A DNA stretch of 56,522 bases from Bacillota bacterium (GCA_012839115.1 DUNX01000020.1:1-56522); one strand, 5' to 3'; shown: positions 8,204 to 17,864, counted from the first letter of the stretch. Notes: a model not told the origin generated them from the sequence alone. Numbers and translations: made by a program.

Positions 8204-11200
8204 TTGTTTTCCTGGCTAACAAAGAAGATCAGCAGCCTGCCAGAGGTTGATGAGGTTTTACAGCGGATTAAGCGTAATGAAAAAGTGATGGTACAGGGGA
8301 TCAGCGGTAGCCGGAAATCATTTTTAATCGCCGGTTTGTGGCAGGAATTCTCCCGGAGTATACTGGTACTTACCTATACCCCGTCGGAAGCGGAGAAAAT
8401 CATCACGGATTTACGGGTAATTCTCGGCGCCACAGAGGAGATTGCTCTTTTCCCCGCGTATGATCTTATGGCCCATGAAGAGGCTTATGAAAAAGAGACG
8501 GCCGGCGCCCGCCTTTCCGTTCTGGGGCGGTTGGCCAGGGGAGAACGGCTGCTGGTGGTGGCCTGCTGGCCTGCTTTGCAACGGAAGATCATCCCCCCCG
8601 AAGTGCTACGGGAATTTACTTTTCAGTTGGCCGCAAGGGCTGAAGTGGAAAGGGAGTTTTTCCTCCAGAAGCTGGTGGAGATGGGCTACGAACGTACGGA
8701 GAAGGTCGACCGTTCCGGGCAGTTCAGCGTGCGCGGGAGTATTATCGATCTTTACCCGCCTGACCTGGGGGAACCCTTAAGGATCGAGTTCTTTGGTGAT
8801 GAAATTGAATCGATCCGTTCATTTGATCCGGAAACACAAAGATCCAGCGGGCGGCTACAGTCGGTGGCGGTGCTTCCGGCAAGGGAAGGGCTATGGGGCA
8901 AGGAGGAGCTTGAGGCGGCCGCCGAAGAACTGCCGAAGGTCATCCGGGAACAGGCGGGGCGCTTTCGCAACCGGGGAGATGAGAAAACCGCCGTTCTTCT
9001 GGAAGCGGCCTTCCAAGCAGCCCTCGAAAAACTCACCAACGGACAGGTTTTTCCGGGAATTGAACGGTTCCTGCCGTTGATCCGCAGGGATCTGCAGCCT
9101 CTCTGGAGCTATCTTCCCGGGGCTTTGGTGGTTATCGACGAACCGGTCCGGGGCATGGAATACCTGCGGGTTTTGGAGGAAGAGCAGTCCCGGACGATCG
9201 GTTCCTTTTTGGAGCAAGGACTCCTTTTGCCGGAAGAGACCGGTTTCTACATTTCCGCTGCCGAACTTCAGAGGGCAATCGCCAGAATTGCCCTGTTGCA
9301 AATGTCTGCATTAGCCAGTGCCCTTAAGGGTACCGGCGACTATTATGGTACAACCTTGCCGCTGCGGCCGGCGCCGGAATATGCCGGACAGGGTTTGCGT
9401 TTACCGGCGGAATTGGCCAACAGGCAGAAAAATGGCTGGGTGGTGGGGTTGGCGCTTTCCGGGGCCGGCCGCCGGGAACATATGGCAAAGGCCTTACGGG
9501 AAGAAGAAGGTCTGGAACGGATAGAAATTGTTACAGAAGAAACGGCGACGCTGACCGGTAATTATCCGCCGGGACATATCTATTTTCTTCCCAGGGGCTT
9601 GACTACCGGGTTGGAATTGCCCATGGAGAAGGTTTTAATCCTGACGGAAACGGAAATTTTTGGCCGTTTGCGACCACAAAGAAAGACCAGACCCAGGTAT
9701 GCAAAGGAAGGCGTCCGGCTCACCGATTTTGCGGAATTGCAGCCCGGGGATTATGTGGTTCATATCAATCACGGGATCGGGATCTACCGGGGACTAAAGA
9801 AAGAGGAGGTCCAAGGGGCGGTCCGGGATTACCTGGAAGTGGAATACGCCGCGGGCGACCGGCTTTTTGTCCCCACCGACCAGTTCCATCTCTTACAAAA
9901 ATACGTCGGGTCTCCCGATGCCCCACCGAAAATCAACCGTTTGGGCGGCGGGGACTGGCAGCGGGTGAAGAACAGAGTTAAGGAATCCCTCCGGGAGATG
10001 GCGGATAAACTGTTGCAACTCTATGCTGCCAGGCTCTCGACCCGCGGCCACAATTTCGCTCCGGATACCCCATGGCAGCAGGAATTTGAAGAAGCCTTTA
10101 TGTATGAAGAAACACCGGATCAGATCCGGGCCGGGGAAGAGATAAAGAAAGATATGGAATCCCCCCGCCCGATGGACCGTTTGCTCTGTGGCGATGTGGG
10201 CTACGGCAAGACCGAAGTGGCGATGCGGGCGGCGTTTAAAGCGATTCTCGATGGAAAACAGGTGGCGGTCCTGGCGCCCACCACCATCCTGGCCCAGCAA
10301 CATTTTCAAACATTTACACAGCGTTTTAGCGGATATCCGGTGAAGATCGCCGTTCTCAGCAGGTTTCAGTCCCCGTCCGAACAGGCGCGGATTGTCCGGG
10401 AGACCCGGGCCGGGATTATTGATTTGGTCATCGGTACTCACCGGTTGCTCTCCCGGGATATTCATTTCAAGGATTTAGGACTTCTAATCATTGATGAAGA
10501 ACAGAAATTCGGGGTCGCCCACAAGGAGCGCCTGAAAGAACTGAAAAAGAATGTTGACGCCCTGGCGTTGACCGCTACTCCGATTCCCCGGACTTTATAC
10601 ATGTCCATGGTGGGAATCCGGGATATCAGTATGATTGAGACGCCTCCGGAAGACCGGCATCCGGTGCGCACATATGTTATGGAATTTAATGAGAAGGTTA
10701 TTGCCGAGGCGATCCGGAGAGAGATCGCCCGTAAGGGACAGGTCTTTTTTGTCAACAACCGGGTGGAAAGCATCGACAGGATGGCCGTATATTTACAGGG
10801 CTTGGTTCCGGAAGCCCGGATCGCAATCGCCCACGGGCAAATGCCCGAAGACACCCTTGAGGAGGTGATGTTGAGCTTTTATGAAGGCTCGGCCGATGTT
10901 CTGGTTTGTACAACCATCATTGAAAATGGTCTTGATATCCCTAATGTCAACACCTTAATTGTCTATGACGCCGACCGCCTGGGGTTGGCCCAGTTATATC
11001 AGTTGCGTGGCCGGGTCGGTAGGAGTAACCGGGTGGCTTACGCCTATTTTACTTACCGTAAGGATAAAGTGCTGGCGGAGACGGCCGAAAAAAGACTGGC
11101 GGCGATTAGAGATTTTACGGATCTGGGGTCGGGGTTCAAAATTGCCCTGCGGGATTTGGAGATCCGGGGAGCGGGAAACCTCCTGGGCCCTGAACAACAC

Positions 11201-11794
11201 GGGCATATTGCCGCTGTCGGCTTTGAGCTCTACTGCCGTTTACTGGAGGAAGCCATGAAAGAACGGCAGGGCAAGAAGAAGGTGGAACCCCCGGATCCGG
11301 TCGTTGAATTGGCGGTGGACGCCTATCTCCCGGAGACCTATATTAAGGATCCAGGGCAGAAAGTGGAGATCTACAAGAAGGTTGCGGCCCTCCGGGGCCT
11401 GGAAGAAGTGGACGCCTTGGAGGAAGAGATGAAGGACAGGTTTGGACCGCTACCCGCGCCTGCGGGCAATCTTTTGGAAACGGTGAGAGTGAAAATCCTG
11501 GCGAAACGGTTGGGCATAAGTACAATCACTATGCAGAGAGGGGATATTGTCGCCCGCCTCCTGCCCGGGGTGTCATGGGATGCGGAGCGGGTCGCCAGGC
11601 TTCTCGTGGGTTTCCGCGGCGAAGTCCGGTACCAACCGGGAAGACAACCGGTTATCCGCTGGCCGCGAGCGCAGGCGCTGTTAAACACCGGCCGTCCGAA
11701 CCGGCTTTGGGACCTGTTAAAACAGACTTTCAAATATTTGCTGGAAGAGGAGACCACAAAGAAACAGGAGTATATTCATCCCCGGAGGGGGTAA
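8204..11794 (+). CDS. mfd: Transcription-repair coupling factor Mfd
   Basis: ATP-dependent translocase that removes RNA polymerase stalled at lesions and recruits UvrA. 1196 residues. UvrB-like modules 1-2 are followed by the RNAP-interaction domain (QPGDYVVHINHGIGIYRG), then RecG-like helicase motifs: GDVGYGKTEVA near residue 660, the DEEQ box near 762, and ALTATPIPRTL. The C-terminal TRCF domain follows. TTG 8204 is chosen as start: AAGGAGG lies 8 bp upstream and MFSWLTKKI is a sensible N-terminus. A 44-codon in-frame extension upstream overlaps pth and looks non-coding. Confidence 0.96.
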   Translation: MFSWLTKKISSLPEVDEVLQRIKRNEKVMVQGISGSRKSFLIAGLWQEFSRSILVLTYTPSEAEKIITDLRVILGATEEIALFPAYDLMAHEEAYEKETAGARLSVLGRLARGERLLVVACWPALQRKIIPPEVLREFTFQLAARAEVEREFFLQKLVEMGYERTEKVDRSGQFSVRGSIIDLYPPDLGEPLRIEFFGDEIESIRSFDPETQRSSGRLQSVAVLPAREGLWGKEELEAAAEELPKVIREQAGRFRNRGDEKTAVLLEAAFQAALEKLTNGQVFPGIERFLPLIRRDLQPLWSYLPGALVVIDEPVRGMEYLRVLEEEQSRTIGSFLEQGLLLPEETGFYISAAELQRAIARIALLQMSALASALKGTGDYYGTTLPLRPAPEYAGQGLRLPAELANRQKNGWVVGLALSGAGRREHMAKALREEEGLERIEIVTEETATLTGNYPPGHIYFLPRGLTTGLELPMEKVLILTETEIFGRLRPQRKTRPRYAKEGVRLTDFAELQPGDYVVHINHGIGIYRGLKKEEVQGAVRDYLEVEYAAGDRLFVPTDQFHLLQKYVGSPDAPPKINRLGGGDWQRVKNRVKESLREMADKLLQLYAARLSTRGHNFAPDTPWQQEFEEAFMYEETPDQIRAGEEIKKDMESPRPMDRLLCGDVGYGKTEVAMRAAFKAILDGKQVAVLAPTTILAQQHFQTFTQRFSGYPVKIAVLSRFQSPSEQARIVRETRAGIIDLVIGTHRLLSRDIHFKDLGLLIIDEEQKFGVAHKERLKELKKNVDALALTATPIPRTLYMSMVGIRDISMIETPPEDRHPVRTYVMEFNEKVIAEAIRREIARKGQVFFVNNRVESIDRMAVYLQGLVPEARIAIAHGQMPEDTLEEVMLSFYEGSADVLVCTTIIENGLDIPNVNTLIVYDADRLGLAQLYQLRGRVGRSNRVAYAYFTYRKDKVLAETAEKRLAAIRDFTDLGSGFKIALRDLEIRGAGNLLGPEQHGHIAAVGFELYCRLLEEAMKERQGKKKVEPPDPVVELAVDAYLPETYIKDPGQKVEIYKKVAALRGLEEVDALEEEMKDRFGPLPAPAGNLLETVRVKILAKRLGISTITMQRGDIVARLLPGVSWDAERVARLLVGFRGEVRYQPGRQPVIRWPRAQALLNTGRPNRLWDLLKQTFKYLLEEETTKKQEYIHPRRG

Positions 11795-11846
11795 GCTAAA
11801 GCCAGGAAGTAGAAGGATGTTATGGTTTTGAATTCCGTGGTAAAGA

Positions 11847-11877
11847 TGAATATTCCTGCTATATAAGGTATATAATA
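11847..11877 (+). promoter_or_regulatory. Candidate SigG-type promoter of spoVT
   Basis: TGAATA (11847-11852), 18-bp spacer, TATAATA (11871-11877). This compares with the forespore SigG pattern TGnATA-N17/18-CATAnTA, with one mismatch at the first -10 base. In Bacillus spoVT is a SigG target. A second TATAAT at about 11919 could serve SigA. Confidence 0.4.
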
Positions 11878-11982
11878 TCAGTAAAATATGAAAAGGACAA
11901 TTTCGTGGAAAGAGGGTTATAATACTGACAACCAACGGCCGGTACCTTGAGCAAGTAGATTTAGATGAAGGAGGGGAAAAGG

Positions 11983-12546
11983 ATGAAAGCGACCGGGATC
12001 GTCCGGCGGATTGATGATCTTGGCCGGGTAGTGATTCCAAAAGAGATACGGAGGACACTTCGGATTAGAGAAGGAGATCCGTTGGAAATTTTTGTCGACC
12101 GGGAAGGAGAGGTAATCCTCAAGAAATACTCACCCATCGGTGAGTTGGGAGACTTTGCCAAAGAATACGCCGACTCACTTTACGAATCCACAGGGCACAT
12201 TGCCCTGATTGCCGACAGGGATATAATTGTTGCCGTGGCTGGAGGGTCTAAGAAAGAATTCTTGGACAAAGCCATTTCCAAAGCAGTGGAGCAGGCAATA
12301 GAAGACCGGAAAGTTGTTTTGATGCCGAAACCGGGCGAGCATAAGTATTGTGAAGCCTGTCCCATTCTTGAAGATGATGGAGAATGCCAGTTTACGGCCC
12401 AAGTAATCGCCCCGATCATTGCGGAGGGCGACCCAATCGGTGCTGTCATCTTGACATCTAAAGAGCCGGGGGTAGTGATGGGGGAATTGGAAGTAAAAAT
12501 TGCCGAGACCGCCGCCGGTTTCTTGGCCAAGCAGATGGAGCAGTAA
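11983..12546 (+). CDS. spoVT: Stage V sporulation regulator SpoVT
   Basis: Forespore transcription factor that tunes SigG genes. 187 residues. The N-terminal AbrB-type swapped-hairpin DNA-binding domain reads MKATGIVRRIDDLGRVVIPK. The C-terminal GAF-like domain runs from about residue 55 and has CEACPILEDDGEC. ATG 11983 has AAGGAGGGG 7 bp upstream; an ATG at 11965 would place that SD inside the coding region. It follows mfd as in Bacillus and ends at a clear terminator. Confidence 0.95.
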   Translation: MKATGIVRRIDDLGRVVIPKEIRRTLRIREGDPLEIFVDREGEVILKKYSPIGELGDFAKEYADSLYESTGHIALIADRDIIVAVAGGSKKEFLDKAISKAVEQAIEDRKVVLMPKPGEHKYCEACPILEDDGECQFTAQVIAPIIAEGDPIGAVILTSKEPGVVMGELEVKIAETAAGFLAKQMEQ

Positions 12547-12635
12547 AGTCCCGCGCGGTATCTTTACCAATGAGTATGATATGCGCGGGCTTCCCGGACA
12601 ACCGGGTAGCTCCTAGATAACCGGGTGTTTTTGAG

Positions 12636-12660
12636 AAGGGAACCGAAGGTTCCCTTTTTG
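12636..12660 (+). terminator. Terminator of spoVT
   Basis: AAGGGAACC/GGTTCCCTT stem with loop GAA, then a T run. A smaller CCCGG-ACAA-CCGGG hairpin lies at about 12594-12607. Confidence 0.85.
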
Positions 12661-12670
12661 TATGGGGCTA

Positions 12671-12687
12671 GGCGCGCACGCGCGCAT
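12671..12687. repeat. Alternating CG/CA tract between spoVT and the next gene
   Basis: GGCGCGCACGCGCGCAT, sharing 15 identical bases with the tract upstream of rplY. It lies between the spoVT terminator and the end of the minus-strand gene. Confidence 0.6.
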
Positions 12688-12707
12688 AAACCCGGTGGGT
12701 TTTCCGG

Positions 12708-13091
12708 TTAATTACCCGGCCGGTTGGAAGAAAGAAGATTGAGAAGACCGGCAAGCATGGCCGGGTTGAGCCCTTGATTCCCGGATTGGTTTCCGGCTAG
12801 AGAAGAGATGAGCGGCATCATTGTGGCCAAAGAAGAAAGCGAATTGTCCCCGCCCAATAAGCCGGCCATTTGGAGAAGGGAGTTGAGGTCCGGAGGTCCG
12901 CCCCGGCCAAAAACGGTCAAGAGAAGATGAATAATCTCACGGCCTTTAGGGCTGAGTTTTGGGGCAACCTCCCGTAATAATACCAGATCTTCAGGAGTAA
13001 GACTGATCGATGGTGCTTTTGTCGACTCCTGGCCGGCGCTAGCGGCATTAGCTTCCGGTTCCGGCCGTTCCGGGTTTTCCAGGTCGGACAT
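12708..13091 (-). CDS. Hypothetical protein, Leu/Gly/Asn-rich C-terminus
   Basis: 127 residues, not recognised. The start is supported by AAGGAGGAG 6 bp before the ATG. The N-terminal third is acidic, Pro/Ala-rich and probably disordered. Residues about 28-62 (LTPEDLVLLREVAPKLSPKG) look helical. The C-terminal part is rich in Leu, Gly, Ser and Asn (LLGG, SLAGNQSGNQG), resembling small clostridial proteins of unknown function. No signal peptide or membrane span. It converges on spoVT. Confidence 0.65.
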   Translation of the reverse strand: MSDLENPERPEPEANAASAGQESTKAPSISLTPEDLVLLREVAPKLSPKGREIIHLLLTVFGRGGPPDLNSLLQMAGLLGGDNSLSSLATMMPLISSLAGNQSGNQGLNPAMLAGLLNLLSSNRPGN

Positions 13092-13235
13092 GAAAAACTC
13101 CTCCTTACCGTATTTGTACTATAAAGATAAGATATGAACGAAGCCGCCGGGGGGTGCCTGCCCGGGGAAGGAAAATTACCGTTTTGTGCTGCGGAACGGT
13201 TAAGAGGGCCACGGTTACAGCAGGGAAAAAGGTAA

Positions 13236-13290
13236 AAAGAAGCAAGAAGCAAGAAGAAAAAAGAAAAAAGAAAAAAGAAAAAAGAAGGGG
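13236..13290 (+). repeat. Purine-only heptamer repeat, (GAAAAAA)4, at a ribosome-binding site
   Basis: Four perfect GAAAAAA copies (13256-13283) run straight into GAAGGGG and the ATG at 13291. Two imperfect AAGAAGC heptamers precede them. Slippage would change the spacing between upstream signals and the Shine-Dalgarno sequence. Confidence 0.75.
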
Positions 13291-13545
13291 ATGCCGGTGG
13301 GTAAAAAAATAAAGGTAGTCGGGATCCGGGTCCGGGAGCGGGCAACCCGCGCCCCTGCCCTGCAGGAGGTTATCACCAAATTTGGCACAGATGTCAGCTG
13401 CCGCCTGGGCATACCAGGTCTGGAAAAGGAAGATGGCCTGATCCTTCTGGTTATGGAGGAGGAGAAAGCGGCGGCGGAAATTTCAACGGAACTTGCGGCT
13501 ATGGAAGGAGTAGAAGTAAAGACCTTGGAATTTGGGGGCGTTTAG
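13291..13545 (+). CDS. TM1266-type putative iron-only hydrogenase system regulator
   Basis: 84 residues with an ACT/NikR-C-like ferredoxin fold pattern: KVVGIRV, then RLGIPGLEKEDGLILLVME, then MEGVEVKTLEF. Family members are small proteins often encoded near [FeFe]-hydrogenase maturases, and their mechanism is poorly defined. No hydrogenase gene is in this window, so the link to hydrogenase is by family only. The ATG lies right after GAAGGGG, which continues the heptanucleotide repeat. Confidence 0.75.
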   Translation: MPVGKKIKVVGIRVRERATRAPALQEVITKFGTDVSCRLGIPGLEKEDGLILLVMEEEKAAAEISTELAAMEGVEVKTLEFGGV

Positions 13546-13570
13546 GTGCGCGGCGCCATAAGGCGCACGA
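13546..13570 (+). other. GC hairpin between convergent genes
   Basis: GTGCGC (13547-13552) and GCGCAC (13563-13568) form a stem directly behind the TM1266-like gene, with an internal GGCGCC palindrome. There is no T run. It belongs to the family of CG-rich alternating elements and could also slow transcription from the two convergent genes. Confidence 0.4.
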
Positions 13571-13590
13571 GAGGCATTCAGGCGGCGGTC

Positions 13591-14313
13591 TTAACCGGCG
13601 GGCGCGAGATCTGCGAGAAGGCCGGGGAGTTCCGTTAACCGGCAGGAGTAATTGGGCGGGTGGGCTGGTTTTTCCCGTGGAACCAGGTAATCCGTGACCA
13701 GACAGGTTTTCATCCCTAAAATAGCGGCTGTCAGGTCTTCTTCCGGATCATTCCCAATCATCAGACAGTTTCTGGGGGAGATTTGTAAAATGTCAAGGAT
13801 TTCTTGGTAGTAGTAGGGGTTTGGCTTGCAAAAATGCATCTTTTCGAAGGTGGTAATAAAGGCAAAGGGCAAGTCCTGGCAGTTGATCCAGGCAAGACGC
13901 TCCCGGATGGCCGTTTCCGGGAAAATTGCGTTGGTGGCTATGATCAGGGAAAAACCTGCGGCCAATGCGTTTTCCAATATTCCCCTTGCCGGCCCTGGGA
14001 GTTCCGCCTTTATATGTTTTTTTATAGCGGAAAATTGTCCTTCGTAAAACTGCTGAAATACCGGTTCCAGTTTAGCGCGGGGGTAACCGGTCCGGGCGGA
14101 GAAATCGCGCCAAAAAACCTCTTCATTGGTAAGGGATGGATCCGCGTCGCTCATCATCCTTTTGGTACTGCCCAGTAAATGCCGGTCAAACTCTTCCGGC
14201 GGAAGCAGACGGGAAAAATTTGGGCGTAACGCCGACATATAGTGATAAAAAAAGAAATCGGCCTCTACCGGAAGCAGGGTGCCATCCAAATCAAAAAGCA
14301 GGTGCCGGATCAT
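13591..14313 (-). CDS. HAD-superfamily hydrolase (phosphatase)
   Basis: 240 residues. Motif I is FDLDGTLL (Asp nucleophile near residue 8). Motif II is IIATNA. The motif III lysine is in CKPNPYYY, and motif IV is MIGNDPEEDL. An alpha-helical type C1 cap lies between motifs I and II. The substrate is unknown; size and cap fit a YjjG/phosphoglycolate-phosphatase-like enzyme. The ATG is preceded by AAGGAAG, with a GCGCGC tract wedged between that SD and the start. Confidence 0.88.
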   Translation of the reverse strand: MIRHLLFDLDGTLLPVEADFFFYHYMSALRPNFSRLLPPEEFDRHLLGSTKRMMSDADPSLTNEEVFWRDFSARTGYPRAKLEPVFQQFYEGQFSAIKKHIKAELPGPARGILENALAAGFSLIIATNAIFPETAIRERLAWINCQDLPFAFITTFEKMHFCKPNPYYYQEILDILQISPRNCLMIGNDPEEDLTAAILGMKTCLVTDYLVPREKPAHPPNYSCRLTELPGLLADLAPAG

Positions 14314-14506
14314 TGCGCGCGTCTTCCTTTCCTATAATTGAGGAACGGGCGACCCTTTGTGACAGTCTCCCCATGCCCATCCGTTGTCAGAAGATTATAA
14401 CTATATTTGTTTATATTCGTCTTTATTTTAACATTTCCTTTTTTGCCGTTGAAAAAAGGGAAAGCGCTATTCATTAACGAATCACCCAGAGTAGGGGGGT
14501 CACGTT

Positions 14507-15958
14507 TTGCCGTTGTCAACTCTAGCAACCAGACTTTCCGCTTTGGGTTACCGCTACCGGTTTGCCGGAAACGGGTTTCTCGTTTTTCTCCGGGAAGAAC
14601 CTCTTCTCCGTCGGGTGTTGGTTATTGGGGATGGGAGAGAACCGGTGGAGCGTTGGCGGCAGTTCATCGGGGAACAGGTTTTGCCCCACCGTGAGGAGGG
14701 CTTCTCCTTTTCTGTGGGTATTTTTTTGCTCGGGGAAGCCCAGGTCTTCTCCTACCTTTCTGAATTGCCTTGGGTCGAAGTGATCTGGGCCGATACGGGT
14801 ACCGGGGTGAAAATGATTAAACCCCAACAGAGGTGGGGACCTCACCAGAGGCGGGGACCACACCTCCGGTGGAGGGTGGAGGACCGTCTCCTTTCCCTGG
14901 TCTTCCCTGCACGCCGGGCGGCAACTCCCGCCCAGGAGGAGGTTGAACTCTATCCGCCGTCTTTTTTGACCTATCTCATCCTTATTCTCAATTTCATCTT
15001 CTTTGTTGTTAGCTATTGGTTGGGCGGAACCAGGTCGCTGCAGGTTTTGCTTCAGATGGGCGCCAAATACAACCCCGGGATCTGGATGGGAGAATACTGG
15101 CGTCTCCTGACCCCGCTTTTTCTCCACGCTGGTTTGCCTCATTTCCTTTTTAACTCTTTTGCCCTCTTTCAGTTAGGCCGCGTGGTAGAAAGACTTTTTG
15201 GCAGGGTACGCTTTGTTTTTCTCTATTTCCTCTCCGGACTGCTGGGTTCGGCTTTGAGCACGATCTTCCGGCCGGAGATTATTTCGGTGGGAGCGTCAGG
15301 GGCGCTTTTCGGGCTGCTGGGCGCTTTAATCTATTTTAGCCTGCGGAAACCGGTGACCGCCAGGAGGTTCTTTGGGAGCAGCCTTTGGGTCGTCCTGGGG
15401 ATCAACCTTTTCTTAGGCTTTGTAATACCGGGCATTGACTACCTGGGGCACATCGGAGGTTTCTTGGGCGGGCTTGCCGGCGGGGCGGCCGTGGGTTTGG
15501 GAAAAAAGGACGAATTACGTTCCCGGTGGCTCTGGCGGGGAGTGGCTCTTACACTCACCATTTTACTGCTGATCTTTGCTTTGACGCCACCGAAATGGTA
15601 CCGGTCGTTGGAAGAAGGACGGCAGGCATTGCAACGGGGAGACTTGGAAAAAGCCGTTTATGAGTTGGAACTCAGTTATGCGCGGAAACCGGATTACCCT
15701 TTGACCAAAGAGTATCTGCTGGACTCTTATTTGCTCCGGGGAAACCGATATTATGAAAGGGGAGATCTGGTGGCAGCGGAGGCCGATTACCGCCGGGGGG
15801 TTGCTTTGGACGACAGCCGGCCTGACTTTCATTACAAGTTGGGCGTGCTCTACCACCAGCAACGACGGATCCCGGAGGCAAAAAGGGAGTTCACAAAGGT
15901 CCTGAAACTCGACCCGAAGCACAAAGGCGCCAGAAAAATGCTGGAGAGCCTGCCATAA
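14507..15958 (+). CDS. gluP: GluP/YqgP-like rhomboid intramembrane protease with C-terminal TPRs
   Basis: 483 residues. The soluble N-terminal domain (about 1-150) is followed by a six- to seven-helix rhomboid core. The catalytic dyad is Ser264 in GASGALFG and His315 in HIGGFLGG, with an HAGLPHFLFNSFALFQ segment in TM2. From residue about 370 there are TPR-like repeats (RGNRYYERGDLVAAEADYRR). This is the domain order of Bacillus YqgP, which cleaves membrane proteins such as the Mg transporter MgtE. TTG 14507 follows GTAGGGGGG. The linker near residue 108-120 carries a short tandem repeat. Confidence 0.9.
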   Translation: MPLSTLATRLSALGYRYRFAGNGFLVFLREEPLLRRVLVIGDGREPVERWRQFIGEQVLPHREEGFSFSVGIFLLGEAQVFSYLSELPWVEVIWADTGTGVKMIKPQQRWGPHQRRGPHLRWRVEDRLLSLVFPARRAATPAQEEVELYPPSFLTYLILILNFIFFVVSYWLGGTRSLQVLLQMGAKYNPGIWMGEYWRLLTPLFLHAGLPHFLFNSFALFQLGRVVERLFGRVRFVFLYFLSGLLGSALSTIFRPEIISVGASGALFGLLGALIYFSLRKPVTARRFFGSSLWVVLGINLFLGFVIPGIDYLGHIGGFLGGLAGGAAVGLGKKDELRSRWLWRGVALTLTILLLIFALTPPKWYRSLEEGRQALQRGDLEKAVYELELSYARKPDYPLTKEYLLDSYLLRGNRYYERGDLVAAEADYRRGVALDDSRPDFHYKLGVLYHQQRRIPEAKREFTKVLKLDPKHKGARKMLESLP

Positions 15959-15985
15959 ACAGCCGAAGATAACGAGAGAAATACG

Positions 15986-16028
15986 AAAAAGCACGGAAAG
16001 ACTGAAGGAGCCTTCCGTGCTTTTTTTG
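15986..16028. terminator. Bidirectional terminator between gluP and cimA
   Basis: GCACGGAA (15991-15998) pairs with TTCCGTGC (16013-16020). T7 follows on the plus strand and AAAAA precedes, giving a T run for the minus-strand gene. Confidence 0.85.
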
Positions 16029-16126
16029 TCTGAGAAGTTTAAAGGATTTCTGCAGTAAATAGCGTCTGGGCTACGGGAATCTGCAGCCTGGGCATGGTTA
16101 AAAAACCGGACAGAGAGATGAATGCC

Positions 16127-17698
16127 CTATTTCCCCTGCCGTTGCTTTAAAATCCCATACTCAATACTGTCCACCAACGCCTGCCAACTGGCTTCAATGA
16201 TGTTTTCCGACACCCCGACCGTACCCCAATGTTCATGGCCGTCGGTTGTCTCAATCAATACCCGCACTTTGGCGGCGGTTCCTCTGGTTTCCTCCAGGAC
16301 CCTGACCTTGTAGTCAACAAGCTTAAACCCTTTGATTTCCGGGAAGAAACGGAGGAGGGCTTTCCTGAGGGCCATGTCCAGGGCGTTAACCGGGCCTTCG
16401 CCTTCTGCGGCGGTGTGTTCTTCGATCCCGTCAACAGAAACTTTAATCGTGGCTTCGGAGAGCGCCGGTCGATCCCCGTTCTTTTCGACAATAATCCGGA
16501 ACCCGTTTAAAGAAAAGACCTTTCCATAGAGGGCAAAAGCCTTCTTGATCAGCAATTCAAAGGAAGCCTCGGCTGCTTCAAATTGATAGCCCAGGTATTC
16601 CAGGTTCTTCAAATCTTCCGTCAGTTTTTTGATCCTGGGGTCATCTTTCGTGACCTCAGGGATCAAATCGACAGCCTTGTGAAGAATGGTACTCCTCCCG
16701 GCCTGGTCGGAGAGGAGGATGCGGCGCCGGTTACCGACAAGCTCGGGAGAGATATGCTCCAGAGTCGCCGGGTTCTTCTGCACGGCATCGGCGTGGGTGC
16801 CGGCTTTGTGGGCAAAAGCCGATCCGCCGACATAGGGTTGGCGTTCGTTGTGCTGGAGGTTGGTCAGTTCCGAAATGAAACGGGAAGTACTGGTGAGCCG
16901 GGAAAGGTTCGGGCGTATCTGCGAATCATAATTCAACTTCAAAAGTAGGTTGGGGATTAAGACGCTCAGGTTGGCGTTTCCGCAGCGCTCCCCGTAGCCG
17001 TTAAAGGTCCCTTGGACCTGAACGGCTCCTTCCTGAACAGCCATAATGGAGATGGCATCCGCCACTCCGGAATCATTATGAATATGAACCCCCAACGGCT
17101 GTTGGATTTCTTCCTGTACCCGGCGAAAGATCTCCAAAAACTCCAGGGGCAGGATGCCGCCGTTGGTATCGCAAAGCACAATCGTCCCGGCCCCGCCGCG
17201 GATCGCGGCCTTCAGGGTTGCCATGGCATAAGCCGGATCATCCTTATACCCGTCAAAAAAGTGTTCCGCGTCGTAAATCACTTTTTTCCCATGACTTTTC
17301 AAGAAAGCCAGGGAATCCTCGATGATCTGTAGGTTCTCCGCTGGTGTAATCCGCAGGACTTCCCGGACATGGAGATTCCATGACTTGCCGAAAATAGTAA
17401 CAACCTCGGTCCGGGTCTCCAGCAGATTTTGCAGGGTACGGTCTTTTTCCGGGGGGTTGTCGGCCCGCCGGGTACTCCCAAAGGCGGTGATTTTCGCGTT
17501 CTTAAACCGGTGGTCTTTTATTTTTCGGAAAAACTCAATGTCCTTAGGGTTCGAACCGGGCCACCCCCCTTCTATATAGTCAATCCCCAGGGCATCAAGT
17601 TTTTCGGCGATGCGAAGCTTATCTTCAGGGGAGAAAAACACCCCTTCCCCCTGTGCTCCGTCGCGGAGAGTAGTATCGTAAAAAATAATGGAAGGCAC
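16127..17698 (-). CDS. cimA: (R)-citramalate synthase CimA
   Basis: Condenses acetyl-CoA and pyruvate to citramalate, the threonine-independent entry to isoleucine. 523 residues, typical for the CimA/LeuA-like family. The DRE-TIM lyase barrel starts [15 protein letters not shown]. Metal-binding HIHNDSG and the catalytic-loop [13 protein letters not shown] are intact. The C-terminal LeuA dimer/allosteric domain contains [14 protein letters not shown] 17698 is chosen as start for its strong SD (AAAGGGGGTG, 7-bp spacing). An ATG ten codons upstream has no SD. It stands alone; no other branched-chain genes are nearby and no T-box is visible. Confidence 0.94.
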   Translation of the reverse strand: MPSIIFYDTTLRDGAQGEGVFFSPEDKLRIAEKLDALGIDYIEGGWPGSNPKDIEFFRKIKDHRFKNAKITAFGSTRRADNPPEKDRTLQNLLETRTEVVTIFGKSWNLHVREVLRITPAENLQIIEDSLAFLKSHGKKVIYDAEHFFDGYKDDPAYAMATLKAAIRGGAGTIVLCDTNGGILPLEFLEIFRRVQEEIQQPLGVHIHNDSGVADAISIMAVQEGAVQVQGTFNGYGERCGNANLSVLIPNLLLKLNYDSQIRPNLSRLTSTSRFISELTNLQHNERQPYVGGSAFAHKAGTHADAVQKNPATLEHISPELVGNRRRILLSDQAGRSTILHKAVDLIPEVTKDDPRIKKLTEDLKNLEYLGYQFEAAEASFELLIKKAFALYGKVFSLNGFRIIVEKNGDRPALSEATIKVSVDGIEEHTAAEGEGPVNALDMALRKALLRFFPEIKGFKLVDYKVRVLEETRGTAAKVRVLIETTDGHEHWGTVGVSENIIEASWQALVDSIEYGILKQRQGK

Positions 17699-17864
17699 TG
17701 TAGGCACCCCCTTTAATGTATAGGTCATATTTAACCAAAAAACCACTATGGTGTCAAGGATTATTATCTTCTGTAACCTTTTTACCGTGTACCAAAAATC
17801 CTGTTTTTCATAGGATATAAAATGGCGATAAAAAAAGCATGGCCCGGAAGGGGGTGGGCGGGAT

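Noticed and set aside
17699-17864. T-box or other amino-acid leader for cimA
   Set aside because: The gap is only 166 bp to the divergent gene and contains no T-box sequence or terminator/antiterminator pair.
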